DNA of 64,000 bases from Clostridiales bacterium (lineage in GTDB: Bacteria; Bacillota; Clostridia; Lachnospirales; Lachnospiraceae): positions 1 through 64,000 of the forward strand of contig JAATFT010000074.1 in the NCBI GenBank assembly GCA_015655075.1, given 5' to 3'. Positions 23,739 to 31,472 of this stretch are shown in pieces. Made by a program: the position numbers and the translations under genes. How positions within the stretch are numbered: the stretch's first letter is position 1; each line of letters begins with the position of its first letter. The notes below the pieces were generated by a model. That model saw only the letters and a program-made list of their open reading frames with translations. It was not told the origin of the DNA and searched no databases.

Positions 23739-24368
23739 ATGACTCAAAAAAAGAAAAAAATGACATTTATGGAAGGACTAAAAGCGCAGTTTTCGACCAA
23801 ATCATTAGTATTGATTCCAATTGCCGTAGGAATTAATCTAATTGGCGGTACCTTATGCTCGACATTAAAATTACCGCTGTTCTTAGACATGATCGGAACA
23901 ATCGTAATTGCCTGCTTGTCCGGTCCATGGGTAGCTGCTTTGTGTGGATTACTTACTAACATTTTCCTTGCACTGGTTGCAAATCCAGTCTATCTTCCAT
24001 ATTCAGTGGTAAGTATTTTATGTGGATTGGTAACTGGTTATATGGTAAAAGCGGGATTATTCAAAAAAGTTTGGGGCGCAATACTTACCTGGCTTGCATG
24101 TACATTAACAAATGTAGCATCTGCATCAACAATTACAATTTTGGTGTATGGTGGAGCAACTGGAACGACAGGTTCTTCCGTATTGACGGCAACATTAATT
24201 GCGGCAACAAAAGATATTGTGACATCCGTTTTATCTTCATCCATGATTGAAAATTTAATTGATAAAGGAATCGCATTCTTCATTGCATTTATAATTGTGA
24301 AGAAAATTCCAAAGAGATTTTTAAGTCAGTATGCCGTAGATGCAGAAGATGAAGAAGATGACGATTAA
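23739..24368 (+). CDS. ECF transporter S component (substrate-binding membrane protein)
   Basis: A 209-residue integral membrane protein with about six hydrophobic segments (such as LVLIPIAVGINLIGGTLCS and MIGTIVIACLSGPWVAALCG) and an acidic C-terminal tail DAEDEEDDD. The LCGLLTNIFLALVANPVYLP segment and the following T, A and A genes identify it as the ECF specificity subunit. The start at ATG 23739 follows GAGGAGG; the longer frame from 23694 would run through the operator. The substrate is unknown. The neighbouring nucleoside hydrolase and kinases point to a nucleoside- or pentose-like compound, which is an inference. Confidence 0.85.
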   Translation: MTQKKKKMTFMEGLKAQFSTKSLVLIPIAVGINLIGGTLCSTLKLPLFLDMIGTIVIACLSGPWVAALCGLLTNIFLALVANPVYLPYSVVSILCGLVTGYMVKAGLFKKVWGAILTWLACTLTNVASASTITILVYGGATGTTGSSVLTATLIAATKDIVTSVLSSSMIENLIDKGIAFFIAFIIVKKIPKRFLSQYAVDAEDEEDDD

Positions 24369-24394
24369 AATTTGAAAGTATAAGGAGGTACTAT

Positions 24395-24446
24395 ATGTGG
24401 CAAAGGTATCCCCAAATCAAAGAAAAGTGATAATGAGGATACCTTT
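24395..24446 (+). promoter_or_regulatory. Mini-ORF within a hairpin between ECF S and T genes
   Basis: AAGGAGG is followed by ATG 24395, which opens an 11-codon frame (MWQRYPQIKEK, TGA at 24430). AAAGGTATCC (24402-24411) and GGATACCTTT (24437-24446) are perfect 10-bp arms. The left arm lies in the mini-ORF and the right arm just before the ribosome site of the T gene. Translation of the mini-ORF would open the hairpin. A role in setting S:T ratios or in regulation is an inference. Confidence 0.45.
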
Positions 24447-24466
24447 ATGATAGGAGGTTAGTTACT

Positions 24467-25258
24467 ATGGCAAAAATATCAAATTCATTCGTTCCTAAAG
24501 ACACAATTATAGAAGAACTAAATCCTATGACCAAGATTTTGGCTGTTTTTTCATTAGGGCTCGGAACGCTAATTTTTCCAAACTCATGGCTGGGGCTGAT
24601 AATTATTATAGGACTGTTTTTTGTGGCGTATTTGGCTAAAACATTAAAAGATTTTACGAAAATCATGTTTGGATTTGGAATACCAATTACGGTTATGCTG
24701 ATGTTTATACAGGGATGCTATAGTCCGAAAAATGTAACTATCATAGCTGAATTTGGATTTCTGCAGGTAGGTCTTGAAGGTGTGTTATATGCGTTTAAGA
24801 TTATAAGCACATTATTAGTATTTTTAGGTACGTTTTATATTATGAATAAAACGACTTATACAGGTAAGCTTGTAGCAGCATTGACAAATAGCGGACTTCC
24901 ACCAAAAGCGGGATATTTAGTTCTTGCAAGTTTAAATGTTGTTCCTCAGATGCAGAGAAGAATGGAAGTAATTCAGGAGGCACAGGGGGCACGAGGGGTA
25001 GAAATCGGAGGAGGGATTATAGCACGTATTAAGGCGTATATTCCGCTTTTAGGACCAGTTGTTATGTCAGCTCTTACGGATGCGCAGGAAAGAGGAATGA
25101 CTTTGGAAACTCGAGGATTTGGGATTACTGGTGTAAAACAGACGAGCTATGTAGAGGTTACACAATCAAACTTGGATAGAATATTAAAGGCAATTCTTAT
25201 CTTATTCTTTATAATAGTAGTTATACTGACTGTTTTAATGAAATTAAATATTATTTAG
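24467..25258 (+). CDS. ecfT: ECF transporter T component (EcfT)
   Basis: A 263-residue transmembrane scaffold that couples the S component to the two ATPases. It has the family pattern: DTIIEELNPMTKILAVFSLG at the start, several membrane segments, and the cytoplasmic coupling helices with the ARG-type motifs EAQGARGVEIGG and DAQERGMTLETRGFGI, followed by two terminal spans. TAGGAGG precedes the ATG. It belongs to a group I ECF module because dedicated S, T, A and A genes are adjacent, so this T is probably not shared with other S proteins. Confidence 0.9.
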   Translation: MAKISNSFVPKDTIIEELNPMTKILAVFSLGLGTLIFPNSWLGLIIIIGLFFVAYLAKTLKDFTKIMFGFGIPITVMLMFIQGCYSPKNVTIIAEFGFLQVGLEGVLYAFKIISTLLVFLGTFYIMNKTTYTGKLVAALTNSGLPPKAGYLVLASLNVVPQMQRRMEVIQEAQGARGVEIGGGIIARIKAYIPLLGPVVMSALTDAQERGMTLETRGFGITGVKQTSYVEVTQSNLDRILKAILILFFIIVVILTVLMKLNII

Positions 25259-25273
25259 AGGTAGGTGCGGAAG

Positions 25274-26128
25274 ATGGGAAAGGTAGTGCTAGAAGTAAAA
25301 GACTTTAGTTTTCGATATAGACAGACAAAACAAAAAGCCATAAAAAATATAAGCTTTCAGGTAGAAGAAGGAAGTTTTTTTTGCATTATCGGAGCGAACG
25401 GGTCAGGAAAATCTACCCTTTGCAATGCGTTGGTCGGACTGATTCCACACTATTTTGTTGGAAAGATGTCAGGTGAAGTGTTTGTAAATGGAATGAAGGT
25501 TGAGGATAGCACAATCGCAGATTTATCTGCAAAAATAGGGTTGGTATTTCAAAATCCGTTTAACCAATTATCCTATACTGCAGGTACAGTAGCAGAGGAA
25601 CTCGCATATGGTCTTGGAAATAGGGGGGTTTCACATGAAGAAATGGTGAAAAAAGTTGAATATGTGGCAAAGCTGATGAGAATAGATCATGTTATTCACA
25701 AAAATCCTTTGGAACTTTCAGGAGGGCAAATTCAAAGAGTTGCATTGGGTTCTACGTTTATTATGGAACCTCGGGTTCTTGTATTGGATGAATGTACTAC
25801 ACAGTTGGATCCATTGGGAAGCGAAGAAATTTTTGATATTGTAAAGAGTTTAAATCAAAAAGGGATTACAGTTATTATGGTAGATCATGAAATGGAACGT
25901 GTTGCACGTTGTGCAGATAAAATTATGGTTTTGGATGGAGGCGAAATTGTGGCGATTGATATTCCTGAAAGGATTTTTGAAACTCCGGATATAGTGAAAC
26001 ATCGGATTGGCGTACCTGATTATGTGAAGATTTGTCAGTCGTTGAGGGAAAAAGGATATACAAAACGTGAAATCGAAATAGCAGAAGAGCCGACGATAGA
26101 ACTTGTAAAGGAGGCTTTAAAGGGATGA
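25274..26128 (+). CDS. ECF transporter ATPase (EcfA1-type)
   Basis: A 284-residue ABC ATPase of the CbiO/EcfA class. Walker A is GANGSGKST, the Q-loop is VFQNPFNQL, the signature is LELSGGQIQRVALG, Walker B is VLVLDECTTQLDP and the H-loop is VDHEMERV. All catalytic residues are present, although the usual Pro after the Walker B Glu is Cys. ATG 25274, with GAGGT eleven bases upstream, is preferred to GTG 25265, which is too close to the ribosome site. It overlaps the second ATPase gene by four bases (ATGA). Confidence 0.9.
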   Translation: MGKVVLEVKDFSFRYRQTKQKAIKNISFQVEEGSFFCIIGANGSGKSTLCNALVGLIPHYFVGKMSGEVFVNGMKVEDSTIADLSAKIGLVFQNPFNQLSYTAGTVAEELAYGLGNRGVSHEEMVKKVEYVAKLMRIDHVIHKNPLELSGGQIQRVALGSTFIMEPRVLVLDECTTQLDPLGSEEIFDIVKSLNQKGITVIMVDHEMERVARCADKIMVLDGGEIVAIDIPERIFETPDIVKHRIGVPDYVKICQSLREKGYTKREIEIAEEPTIELVKEALKG

Positions 26129-26934
26129 AAATAGAATTAAGGAATATGAGATATGTTTATCCTACCGGAGATGAAGCCTTAAAAGGGATTGATTTATTAA
26201 TTGAAGGGATAGAACCAGTTGCTATTATTGGACAAAATGGTGCTGGAAAAACAACACTTGTGAAACATTTTAATGGAATATTAAGGCCTACGTCCGGTGA
26301 AGTTTTAATTAATGGAGAAAATATTCAAAATTGTTCTACAGCTCAATGGTCTAAAGAAGTAGGCTATATTTTTCAAAATCCGGACGACCAGTTATTTCTG
26401 GAGTCAGTACGAAAAGAATTTGAATTTGGTCCACTGCAAATAGGAATGTCGAAAGAAGAAATTGAAGAACGAATGAAATGGGTTGCTACGCTGGTTGGAC
26501 TATCAGATAAATTGGATATTCATCCTTTTGACTTAACATCTACAGAAAAAAAATTTTGTTCGATTGGTGCAATTATTATGATGAATCCTAATGCAATGAT
26601 TTTCGATGAACCAACTTGTGGACAGGACGTAGATGGCAATTTGCGTTTACGGAAAATTATTAATGAGTTAAAAGAAAGAGGAAAACTGTGTATAACGATT
26701 TCACATGACATGAAATTTGTTGTAGATAACTTTAAAAGGGTAATTGTCATGTGGAAGGGTAAAGTACTGCTTGATGAAAAGGCGGAAAATGTATTTTCCC
26801 AGGTTGAAACATTGAAAAAGAGTTTTGTTTCACCTCCGCCGATTACAAAAGTGGCACAAGGCGCAGGGTTAAGGAAAACAGTGTTTACAACGGAAGCATT
26901 TATAAAGGTATTCGAAGAGCAAAGGATGGTATAA
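26125..26934 (+). CDS. ECF transporter ATPase (EcfA2-type) with degenerate signature
   Basis: A 269-residue partner ATPase. Walker A is GQNGAGKTT, the Q-loop is IFQNPDDQLF, Walker B is AMIFDEPTCGQDVDG and the H-loop is ISHDMKFV. The position of the LSGGQ-type signature reads DLTSTEKKFCSIG: the essential serine/glycine pattern of LSxGEK is not kept, only the EK. The heterodimer may therefore have one normal and one weakened ATP site, an asymmetry known in other heterodimeric ABC proteins. The start overlaps the upstream gene as ATGA. It ends four bases before the TrpF-like gene. Confidence 0.88.
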   Translation: MKIELRNMRYVYPTGDEALKGIDLLIEGIEPVAIIGQNGAGKTTLVKHFNGILRPTSGEVLINGENIQNCSTAQWSKEVGYIFQNPDDQLFLESVRKEFEFGPLQIGMSKEEIEERMKWVATLVGLSDKLDIHPFDLTSTEKKFCSIGAIIMMNPNAMIFDEPTCGQDVDGNLRLRKIINELKERGKLCITISHDMKFVVDNFKRVIVMWKGKVLLDEKAENVFSQVETLKKSFVSPPPITKVAQGAGLRKTVFTTEAFIKVFEEQRMV

Positions 26935-26938
26935 AATT

Positions 26939-27640
26939 ATGGCAGATGTAATGGTTCAAATCTATGGAATTAGAACAATTGAAGATGCAAGGATGGTTAT
27001 TGATCTTGGGGGACATCATATCGGTGTATCTTATGGCAAAATTAAAAGAACACCTGGACAGCTGACTTGTGAAAAAGCAAAAGAAATTTTTGAAGGTGTG
27101 CAGCCACAGGCTGTAAAAGTAGGACTAACGGTTGCAGAAGATATGAAAGAAATTACAGAGGATTTAAAAGAAGTTTTACCGGATGTTTTGCACTTGTCAG
27201 GCGATATCGAGGGAGTTACTCCATACGAAGTACAAGAACTGAAGAATCGTTTCCCGGGATTAAAAATTATGCAGGCTATTCCTGTTTTGGCGGGCATTCC
27301 TCTAGAACAGCAAAAGGTTATGAGATATGTCAAGGATTATGAAGCAGTTTCTGATTTCTTTTTAATTGATACAAAAATACCTACAGCAACAGACATTGGT
27401 GCAACCGGTCTGGCACATGACAGAGAAATAGACAAAGCCATTGTGGAGAGTACAAATGTTCCGTGTATTATTGCCGGAGGCTTGGATGCAAATAATGTTG
27501 CACAAGCAATTGGAATTACACATCCATATGGGGTAGATTCATTTAGTTTGACTAATTATGATGATGAACGGGAGAATACAAAAGGTTATAAAGATCCGGC
27601 AAAAGTAAAAGCATTTATAGAGGCAGCTAAAAATGCATAA
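26939..27640 (+). CDS. TrpF-like (phosphoribosylanthranilate isomerase fold) protein of unknown reaction
   Basis: A 233-residue (beta/alpha)8 barrel protein related to phosphoribosylanthranilate isomerase. VQIYGIRTIEDARM aligns with the TrpF start KICGIRxxEDA, but the catalytic Cys is Tyr here. FLIDTKI still has an Asp at the second catalytic position, and GATGLAHD resembles the GGTG phosphate loop. The late block CIIAGGLDANNVAQAI is retained, while the usual GVDVSSGVE end is GVDSFSLTNYD. No trp genes are near. The barrel probably binds a phosphorylated pentose or related ligand and may catalyse an isomerisation other than the tryptophan step; this is an inference. It overlaps the next kinase gene by eight bases. 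Confidence 0.75.
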   Translation: MADVMVQIYGIRTIEDARMVIDLGGHHIGVSYGKIKRTPGQLTCEKAKEIFEGVQPQAVKVGLTVAEDMKEITEDLKEVLPDVLHLSGDIEGVTPYEVQELKNRFPGLKIMQAIPVLAGIPLEQQKVMRYVKDYEAVSDFFLIDTKIPTATDIGATGLAHDREIDKAIVESTNVPCIIAGGLDANNVAQAIGITHPYGVDSFSLTNYDDERENTKGYKDPAKVKAFIEAAKNA

Positions 27641-28601
27641 TGTTATCGTAGTTGGCGATGCAAATGTAGATATTATTGTACCATATCCGAAATTTCTGGA
27701 CCAAGAGAAAACATTAGTGGAATATCCAACTCCTGTTATGCAGGGTGGTGGAACATCTGCTAATACGGCCGTTGCTTTAGCCAGACTAGGAATCCCTACA
27801 AGCTTTATTGGTTCAATAGGCGATGATCAATATGGAAGGTACATAAAAAAAGACTTTCAGGATGAAGGCATAGATATCTCCGATTTGATTATTGAGCCGG
27901 CTCTAAATACAGTCGGAGTATTTGCTTTTATTGATGAAAATGGGGAGCGTTATCTGTGGGGATGGCCTAGAGAAAAACAGGCGTTTAAAGTCATCGATGA
28001 AGAAAAAATTTCTTTTAAAAAGATCAGAGAAGCCGCCTGGGTACATTCATCAGGAATGGCATTAGTTTATGATACGTCTGCACGTAAAACAATTCTTAAG
28101 ATTTTTAAAGAAGCATGTGAGGCTGGAGTTCCAACATCATTTGATCTTAATCTGAGAGTAGATAGTGGGAAATTGGATCCAGAATATAAGAAGGCGATAA
28201 TAAAAATCATAAAGTATACTACTTATCTTTTAGGTTCTGGAACGGAGGAGTTCGCTTATCTTGGTGAAGAAAAGGATTGGAAAAAAAATGCGTTAAGATT
28301 TGTGACAGAAGAGAGAACGGTGATTATTCGAAATGGAAAAGAAGGTTCTCTCGGAATCTCAAAGGAGGAAGAGCAAAGTGCCCGGGCTTTTTCAGTTAAG
28401 GTAGAAGATACAGTAGGTGCGGGGGATGTTTATAATGCAGGGTTTATTGCAGCGAGATTACAAAATAAAGCATTGAAAGACTGTTTGGCTACGGGAAATG
28501 CAGTTTCCGGATATACAGTGACGAAAAAAGGAGCAAGAGGTTGCCCTAACCGTATGGAATTAAATGAGTTTTTAAGAAATTATAATTGTGAAGAGTTATA
28601 A
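27633..28601 (+). CDS. PfkB-family sugar or nucleoside kinase
   Basis: A 322-residue ribokinase-fold kinase. The N-terminal GGGTSANTAVALARLGIPT with GSIGDDQYGRY and the C-terminal anion-hole/base motif DTVGAGDVYNAGF (catalytic Asp in GAGD) are intact. GAGG lies about nine bases before the ATG, which overlaps the end of the TrpF-like gene. It probably phosphorylates a pentose, nucleoside or related compound with ATP. The TVGAGD motif and the direct coupling to the TrpF-like protein suggest that kinase and isomerase act in sequence. Confidence 0.88.
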   Translation: MHNVIVVGDANVDIIVPYPKFLDQEKTLVEYPTPVMQGGGTSANTAVALARLGIPTSFIGSIGDDQYGRYIKKDFQDEGIDISDLIIEPALNTVGVFAFIDENGERYLWGWPREKQAFKVIDEEKISFKKIREAAWVHSSGMALVYDTSARKTILKIFKEACEAGVPTSFDLNLRVDSGKLDPEYKKAIIKIIKYTTYLLGSGTEEFAYLGEEKDWKKNALRFVTEERTVIIRNGKEGSLGISKEEEQSARAFSVKVEDTVGAGDVYNAGFIAARLQNKALKDCLATGNAVSGYTVTKKGARGCPNRMELNEFLRNYNCEEL

Positions 28602-28670
28602 AAAGAAAGCCACTCAAAGTTAATGTTTTTCATAACGTTTTGTATCTTGAGCAAAGGGAAAGGGATGGAT

Positions 28671-28699
28671 CAGAGTGAAAGAAAAACATTTTCACTCTG
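28671..28699 (+). promoter_or_regulatory. Intercistronic hairpin before the nucleoside hydrolase gene
   Basis: CAGAGTGAAA and TTTCACTCTG are perfect 10-bp arms around a nine-base A-rich loop. No T run follows. A second GC-rich stem (GCCGCC/GGCGGC) lies at about 28734-28750, directly before the ribosome site. They may be RNA-processing, attenuation or translation-control structures. Confidence 0.5.
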
Positions 28700-28764
28700 A
28701 AAGAACCCGCGCGCTTCTTTCATCCTATTTTGTGCCGCCGAGGGCGGCGGAATGAGAGGTAAAA

Positions 28765-29736
28765 ATGAAAAAGGTAATATTAGACTGCGATCCAGGTCAT
28801 GATGATGCATTTGCGATTATGTTGGCGGTACAGCATTTGGATGTTTTGGGAATTACAACAATTGGTGGGAACTGTATTTTGGAGAATGTAACTAAAAATG
28901 CATTGAAAGTATTGGAAGTGTTAGACCGTACGGACATTCCTGTATATCCGGGACATTCCTGTCCCATGACTGTTCCATTGGTAACAGCCCCACAGTTTCA
29001 TGGTGAAACGGGATTGGATGGCCCTGTATTGCCAGAACCTACTGTAAAGCCACGGAACAAACATGCGGTAGATTTTATTGTTGAGACGGTAATGAATACG
29101 GATGATGTTACGTTGATTGCCACAGGTCCTTTAACAAATATTGCGGCAGCAATCAATAGGGAACCAAGAATTGTAGATCGGGTAACAGAAATAAGCATTA
29201 TGGGCGGCTCTGTTACATTCGGGAACTGGACACCGACGGCAGAATTTAATATTTATGTAGATCCAGAAGCTGCTTACAGAGTATTTAATTCTGGGATTCA
29301 TGTAAAAATGTCCGGAATTAATCTTACAAGACAATGTTGCCTGACAGCAGAACATGTTAAAAAATTCCGTGAAATCGGAACGAAAACAGCAAATTTAGCG
29401 GCGGATTTAACAGAATTTTTTATCGATACGACAATAAAGAGCGCCTCTCTGTCAGGAGCGAATATGCATGATGCTTGTGCAATTGCTTGGTTGATTGATT
29501 CATCTTTGATTAAAGCGGCCGCTATGCATATTGATATAGAATTAAAGGGCGAATTAACAAGAGGAATGACAGTATGTGACTATCGGCATCTGCGGGGAGC
29601 GGATCCGGAGATTGATTTATGCCGGGAGCCTCAGATGGATTTCAGAGGAGAAAAACCAAATGCGGAAGCAGCGTTGGAGTTGGATTTTCCGGGATTCATG
29701 GAATTACTATATAAAACGCTTAAAAATTATAATTAA
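28765..29736 (+). CDS. Nucleoside hydrolase (IunH/Rih family)
   Basis: A 323-residue enzyme that splits ribonucleosides into base and ribose using a bound calcium ion. The signature DCDPGHDDAFAIMLA is at the N-terminus, with the clustered Asp residues that bind Ca2+ and ribose. TTIGGN, ATGPLTNIAAAI, IMGGSVTFGNWTPTAEFNIY and the late NMHDACAIAW (His-Asp) complete the site. AGAGG precedes the ATG. Pyrimidine or purine preference cannot be read reliably. Its position within the ECF/kinase island gives the best clue that the imported compound is a nucleoside. Confidence 0.92.
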   Translation: MKKVILDCDPGHDDAFAIMLAVQHLDVLGITTIGGNCILENVTKNALKVLEVLDRTDIPVYPGHSCPMTVPLVTAPQFHGETGLDGPVLPEPTVKPRNKHAVDFIVETVMNTDDVTLIATGPLTNIAAAINREPRIVDRVTEISIMGGSVTFGNWTPTAEFNIYVDPEAAYRVFNSGIHVKMSGINLTRQCCLTAEHVKKFREIGTKTANLAADLTEFFIDTTIKSASLSGANMHDACAIAWLIDSSLIKAAAMHIDIELKGELTRGMTVCDYRHLRGADPEIDLCREPQMDFRGEKPNAEAALELDFPGFMELLYKTLKNYN

Positions 29737-29755
29737 TGGCATGGGGGGAATTTAA

Positions 29756-30682
29756 ATGTTTTCTGGTTCCAGAAAATATACGTCCTTAGGCTTCTTAACT
29801 ATTATAATATGGGGAACAAGTGCAATTTTTACAAGAAATCTAAGCACGAATATTGGAGCCTATACATCCGCAGCTTTGGTAAACTTGATAGGTGGTATCG
29901 TAGTTCTCACACAACAATTGATTAAGAAGGAAGGTTTTCAGGAAAGCCGGGAAGTTCCTTGGAGATACTGGCCGATATGTGGAGTACTCTTTATTATTTA
30001 TACGGCATCTTCTTATGTTTCGATGAGTATGGTAAAAAGCGACGAAGCGGTTGTAACACTGGTTCTGGTCAGGTTTTTGTGGCCGCTATTTACATTGATT
30101 TTTACAATTCCAATTTTAAAGGCGAAAGCCTCATTTTGGCTAATTGGAAGCGTGTCTGTTAGTATGACTGGAATAGTTGTGGCAAAATTAGGAAATACCA
30201 TTTTTGATTTACCTAATTTTTTACACAACGTAATTTCAGGAGATGATCTTCCAGGATATGCGATGGGATTTGTTGTTGCAATTTCATGGGGGTTATATAC
30301 GAATTTAACCAAAAAGTATATCGGGACCAAAAAAATAGATGGGGTAGGAATCTATATGATTTTAACAGCAGTTGTTTTAGGAGGAATAGCGTGTTTTGTA
30401 GATGAACCTAGAGATTTTACTATAAATTTAACAGGACAAATTCTATATGCAGGAATTGTAGTTGGATCAGTAGCAAATATGTTATGGAATCTTGCTATTA
30501 AGAGGGGAAATATGCTTTTGGTGGTTTTGGCATCTAATTTCCTGCCCATTATTTCCACAGTTATGACATCTTTTATGTTAAGAGTTGGAATTACTGTTCC
30601 CATATTTGCTGGTTCTGTACTTGTGGTAATTGGTACATTTTGGAGCAAGAGTTGTTTTAAAGTATCGGCGGGATTATTGTGA
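29756..30682 (+). CDS. EamA/DMT-superfamily transporter
   Basis: A 308-residue membrane protein with about ten hydrophobic spans in two EamA repeats (starting FLTIIIWGTSAIFTRNL and MGFVVAISWGLYTNLTKKYI), a pattern typical for drug/metabolite exporters or permeases. GGGGGAA lies about ten bases before the ATG. It could export a product such as a free base, or be a second importer. It lies between the nucleoside hydrolase and HAD genes on the same strand with small gaps, so it is probably part of the same transcript. Confidence 0.82.
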   Translation: MFSGSRKYTSLGFLTIIIWGTSAIFTRNLSTNIGAYTSAALVNLIGGIVVLTQQLIKKEGFQESREVPWRYWPICGVLFIIYTASSYVSMSMVKSDEAVVTLVLVRFLWPLFTLIFTIPILKAKASFWLIGSVSVSMTGIVVAKLGNTIFDLPNFLHNVISGDDLPGYAMGFVVAISWGLYTNLTKKYIGTKKIDGVGIYMILTAVVLGGIACFVDEPRDFTINLTGQILYAGIVVGSVANMLWNLAIKRGNMLLVVLASNFLPIISTVMTSFMLRVGITVPIFAGSVLVVIGTFWSKSCFKVSAGLL

Positions 30683-30804
30683 AAAATAAAATCATTTTTT
30701 TCACTCATCTTTATTTATGCAGTGCCATATCTGCGAGGAGATGCGGCATGCAATTGAGGCAGTAAATCATCTTCAGGCAGACGATTTATGCCATAGGAGC
30801 TAGT

Positions 30805-31470
30805 ATGAGATATAAAGTGGTTTTATGGGATTTTGATGGGACATTGGCTTATACAGGAGCAGATGTCTGGATATCTATTGAATACGCGGCAGAAAAATGC
30901 GGCGGTAAGCTTTTGAAAGAATTTATGGAGGAGGACAGTAATCTTGGAAAATCTGTAAAGGAGATTTATCAAAAAGTCGTACCATATCCGGGAGACGGAC
31001 AATATGAAAAATTCGAGAAGCTGATCAGATTTCATTACAGGCAGCTGAATGAGTATTCAGGTACATATCTTTATCCTGGAATTTATGAATTTTTGAAAGA
31101 ATTGATTGCGGACAATGTAAAGAACTATATTATCACGATGAAGCCGGAAGAAGCTTTGGAACGAATTTTAAAAAAGAAAAGTTGGGAAAACTTATTTGAC
31201 GGATGGATATCTCCGGATTCTTTCCCGGAATGTGAAAAAACAAAAGGTGAGCTTATTTCATATATTATGCGAAAGTATGGATTTAAAAAAGCGGAAAGTG
31301 TGTATATTGGAGATACGTGGAGTGATGTCCGGGCCGCACATGATAATAAAATCGCTTGTATTGGAGTTACTTACGGAGATGGGAGTACAAATCGGCTTCA
31401 ACAAGAAAAACCTGAATATTGTGCTCTGAATGTATCCGAGATTCAGTATATTATAAAAGGAGGCACTTAA
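30805..31470 (+). CDS. HAD-superfamily phosphatase, phosphoglycolate phosphatase-like
   Basis: A 221-residue haloacid dehalogenase-type hydrolase. Motif I is VLWDFDGTLAYTG (nucleophile and acid Asp), motif III is near KTKGELISYIMRKYG, and motif IV is YIGDTWSDVRAAHD. A C1-type helical cap lies between motifs I and II. GGAGC precedes the ATG. It should dephosphorylate a small phosphorylated metabolite; in this island a sugar phosphate or nucleotide-like compound is plausible. It ends two bases before the iron alcohol dehydrogenase start. Confidence 0.87.
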   Translation: MRYKVVLWDFDGTLAYTGADVWISIEYAAEKCGGKLLKEFMEEDSNLGKSVKEIYQKVVPYPGDGQYEKFEKLIRFHYRQLNEYSGTYLYPGIYEFLKELIADNVKNYIITMKPEEALERILKKKSWENLFDGWISPDSFPECEKTKGELISYIMRKYGFKKAESVYIGDTWSDVRAAHDNKIACIGVTYGDGSTNRLQQEKPEYCALNVSEIQYIIKGGT

Positions 31471-31472
31471 AT

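Noticed and set aside
26939..27640. Calling the TrpF-like gene phosphoribosylanthranilate isomerase (trpF)
   Set aside because: The catalytic Cys is replaced by Tyr, the C-terminal motif differs, and no other trp genes are near. Only the fold assignment is kept.
28734..28752. The GCCGCC/GGCGGC stem before the nucleoside hydrolase gene as a terminator
   Set aside because: No T-run follows and the ribosome site is directly adjacent; it would more likely affect translation.
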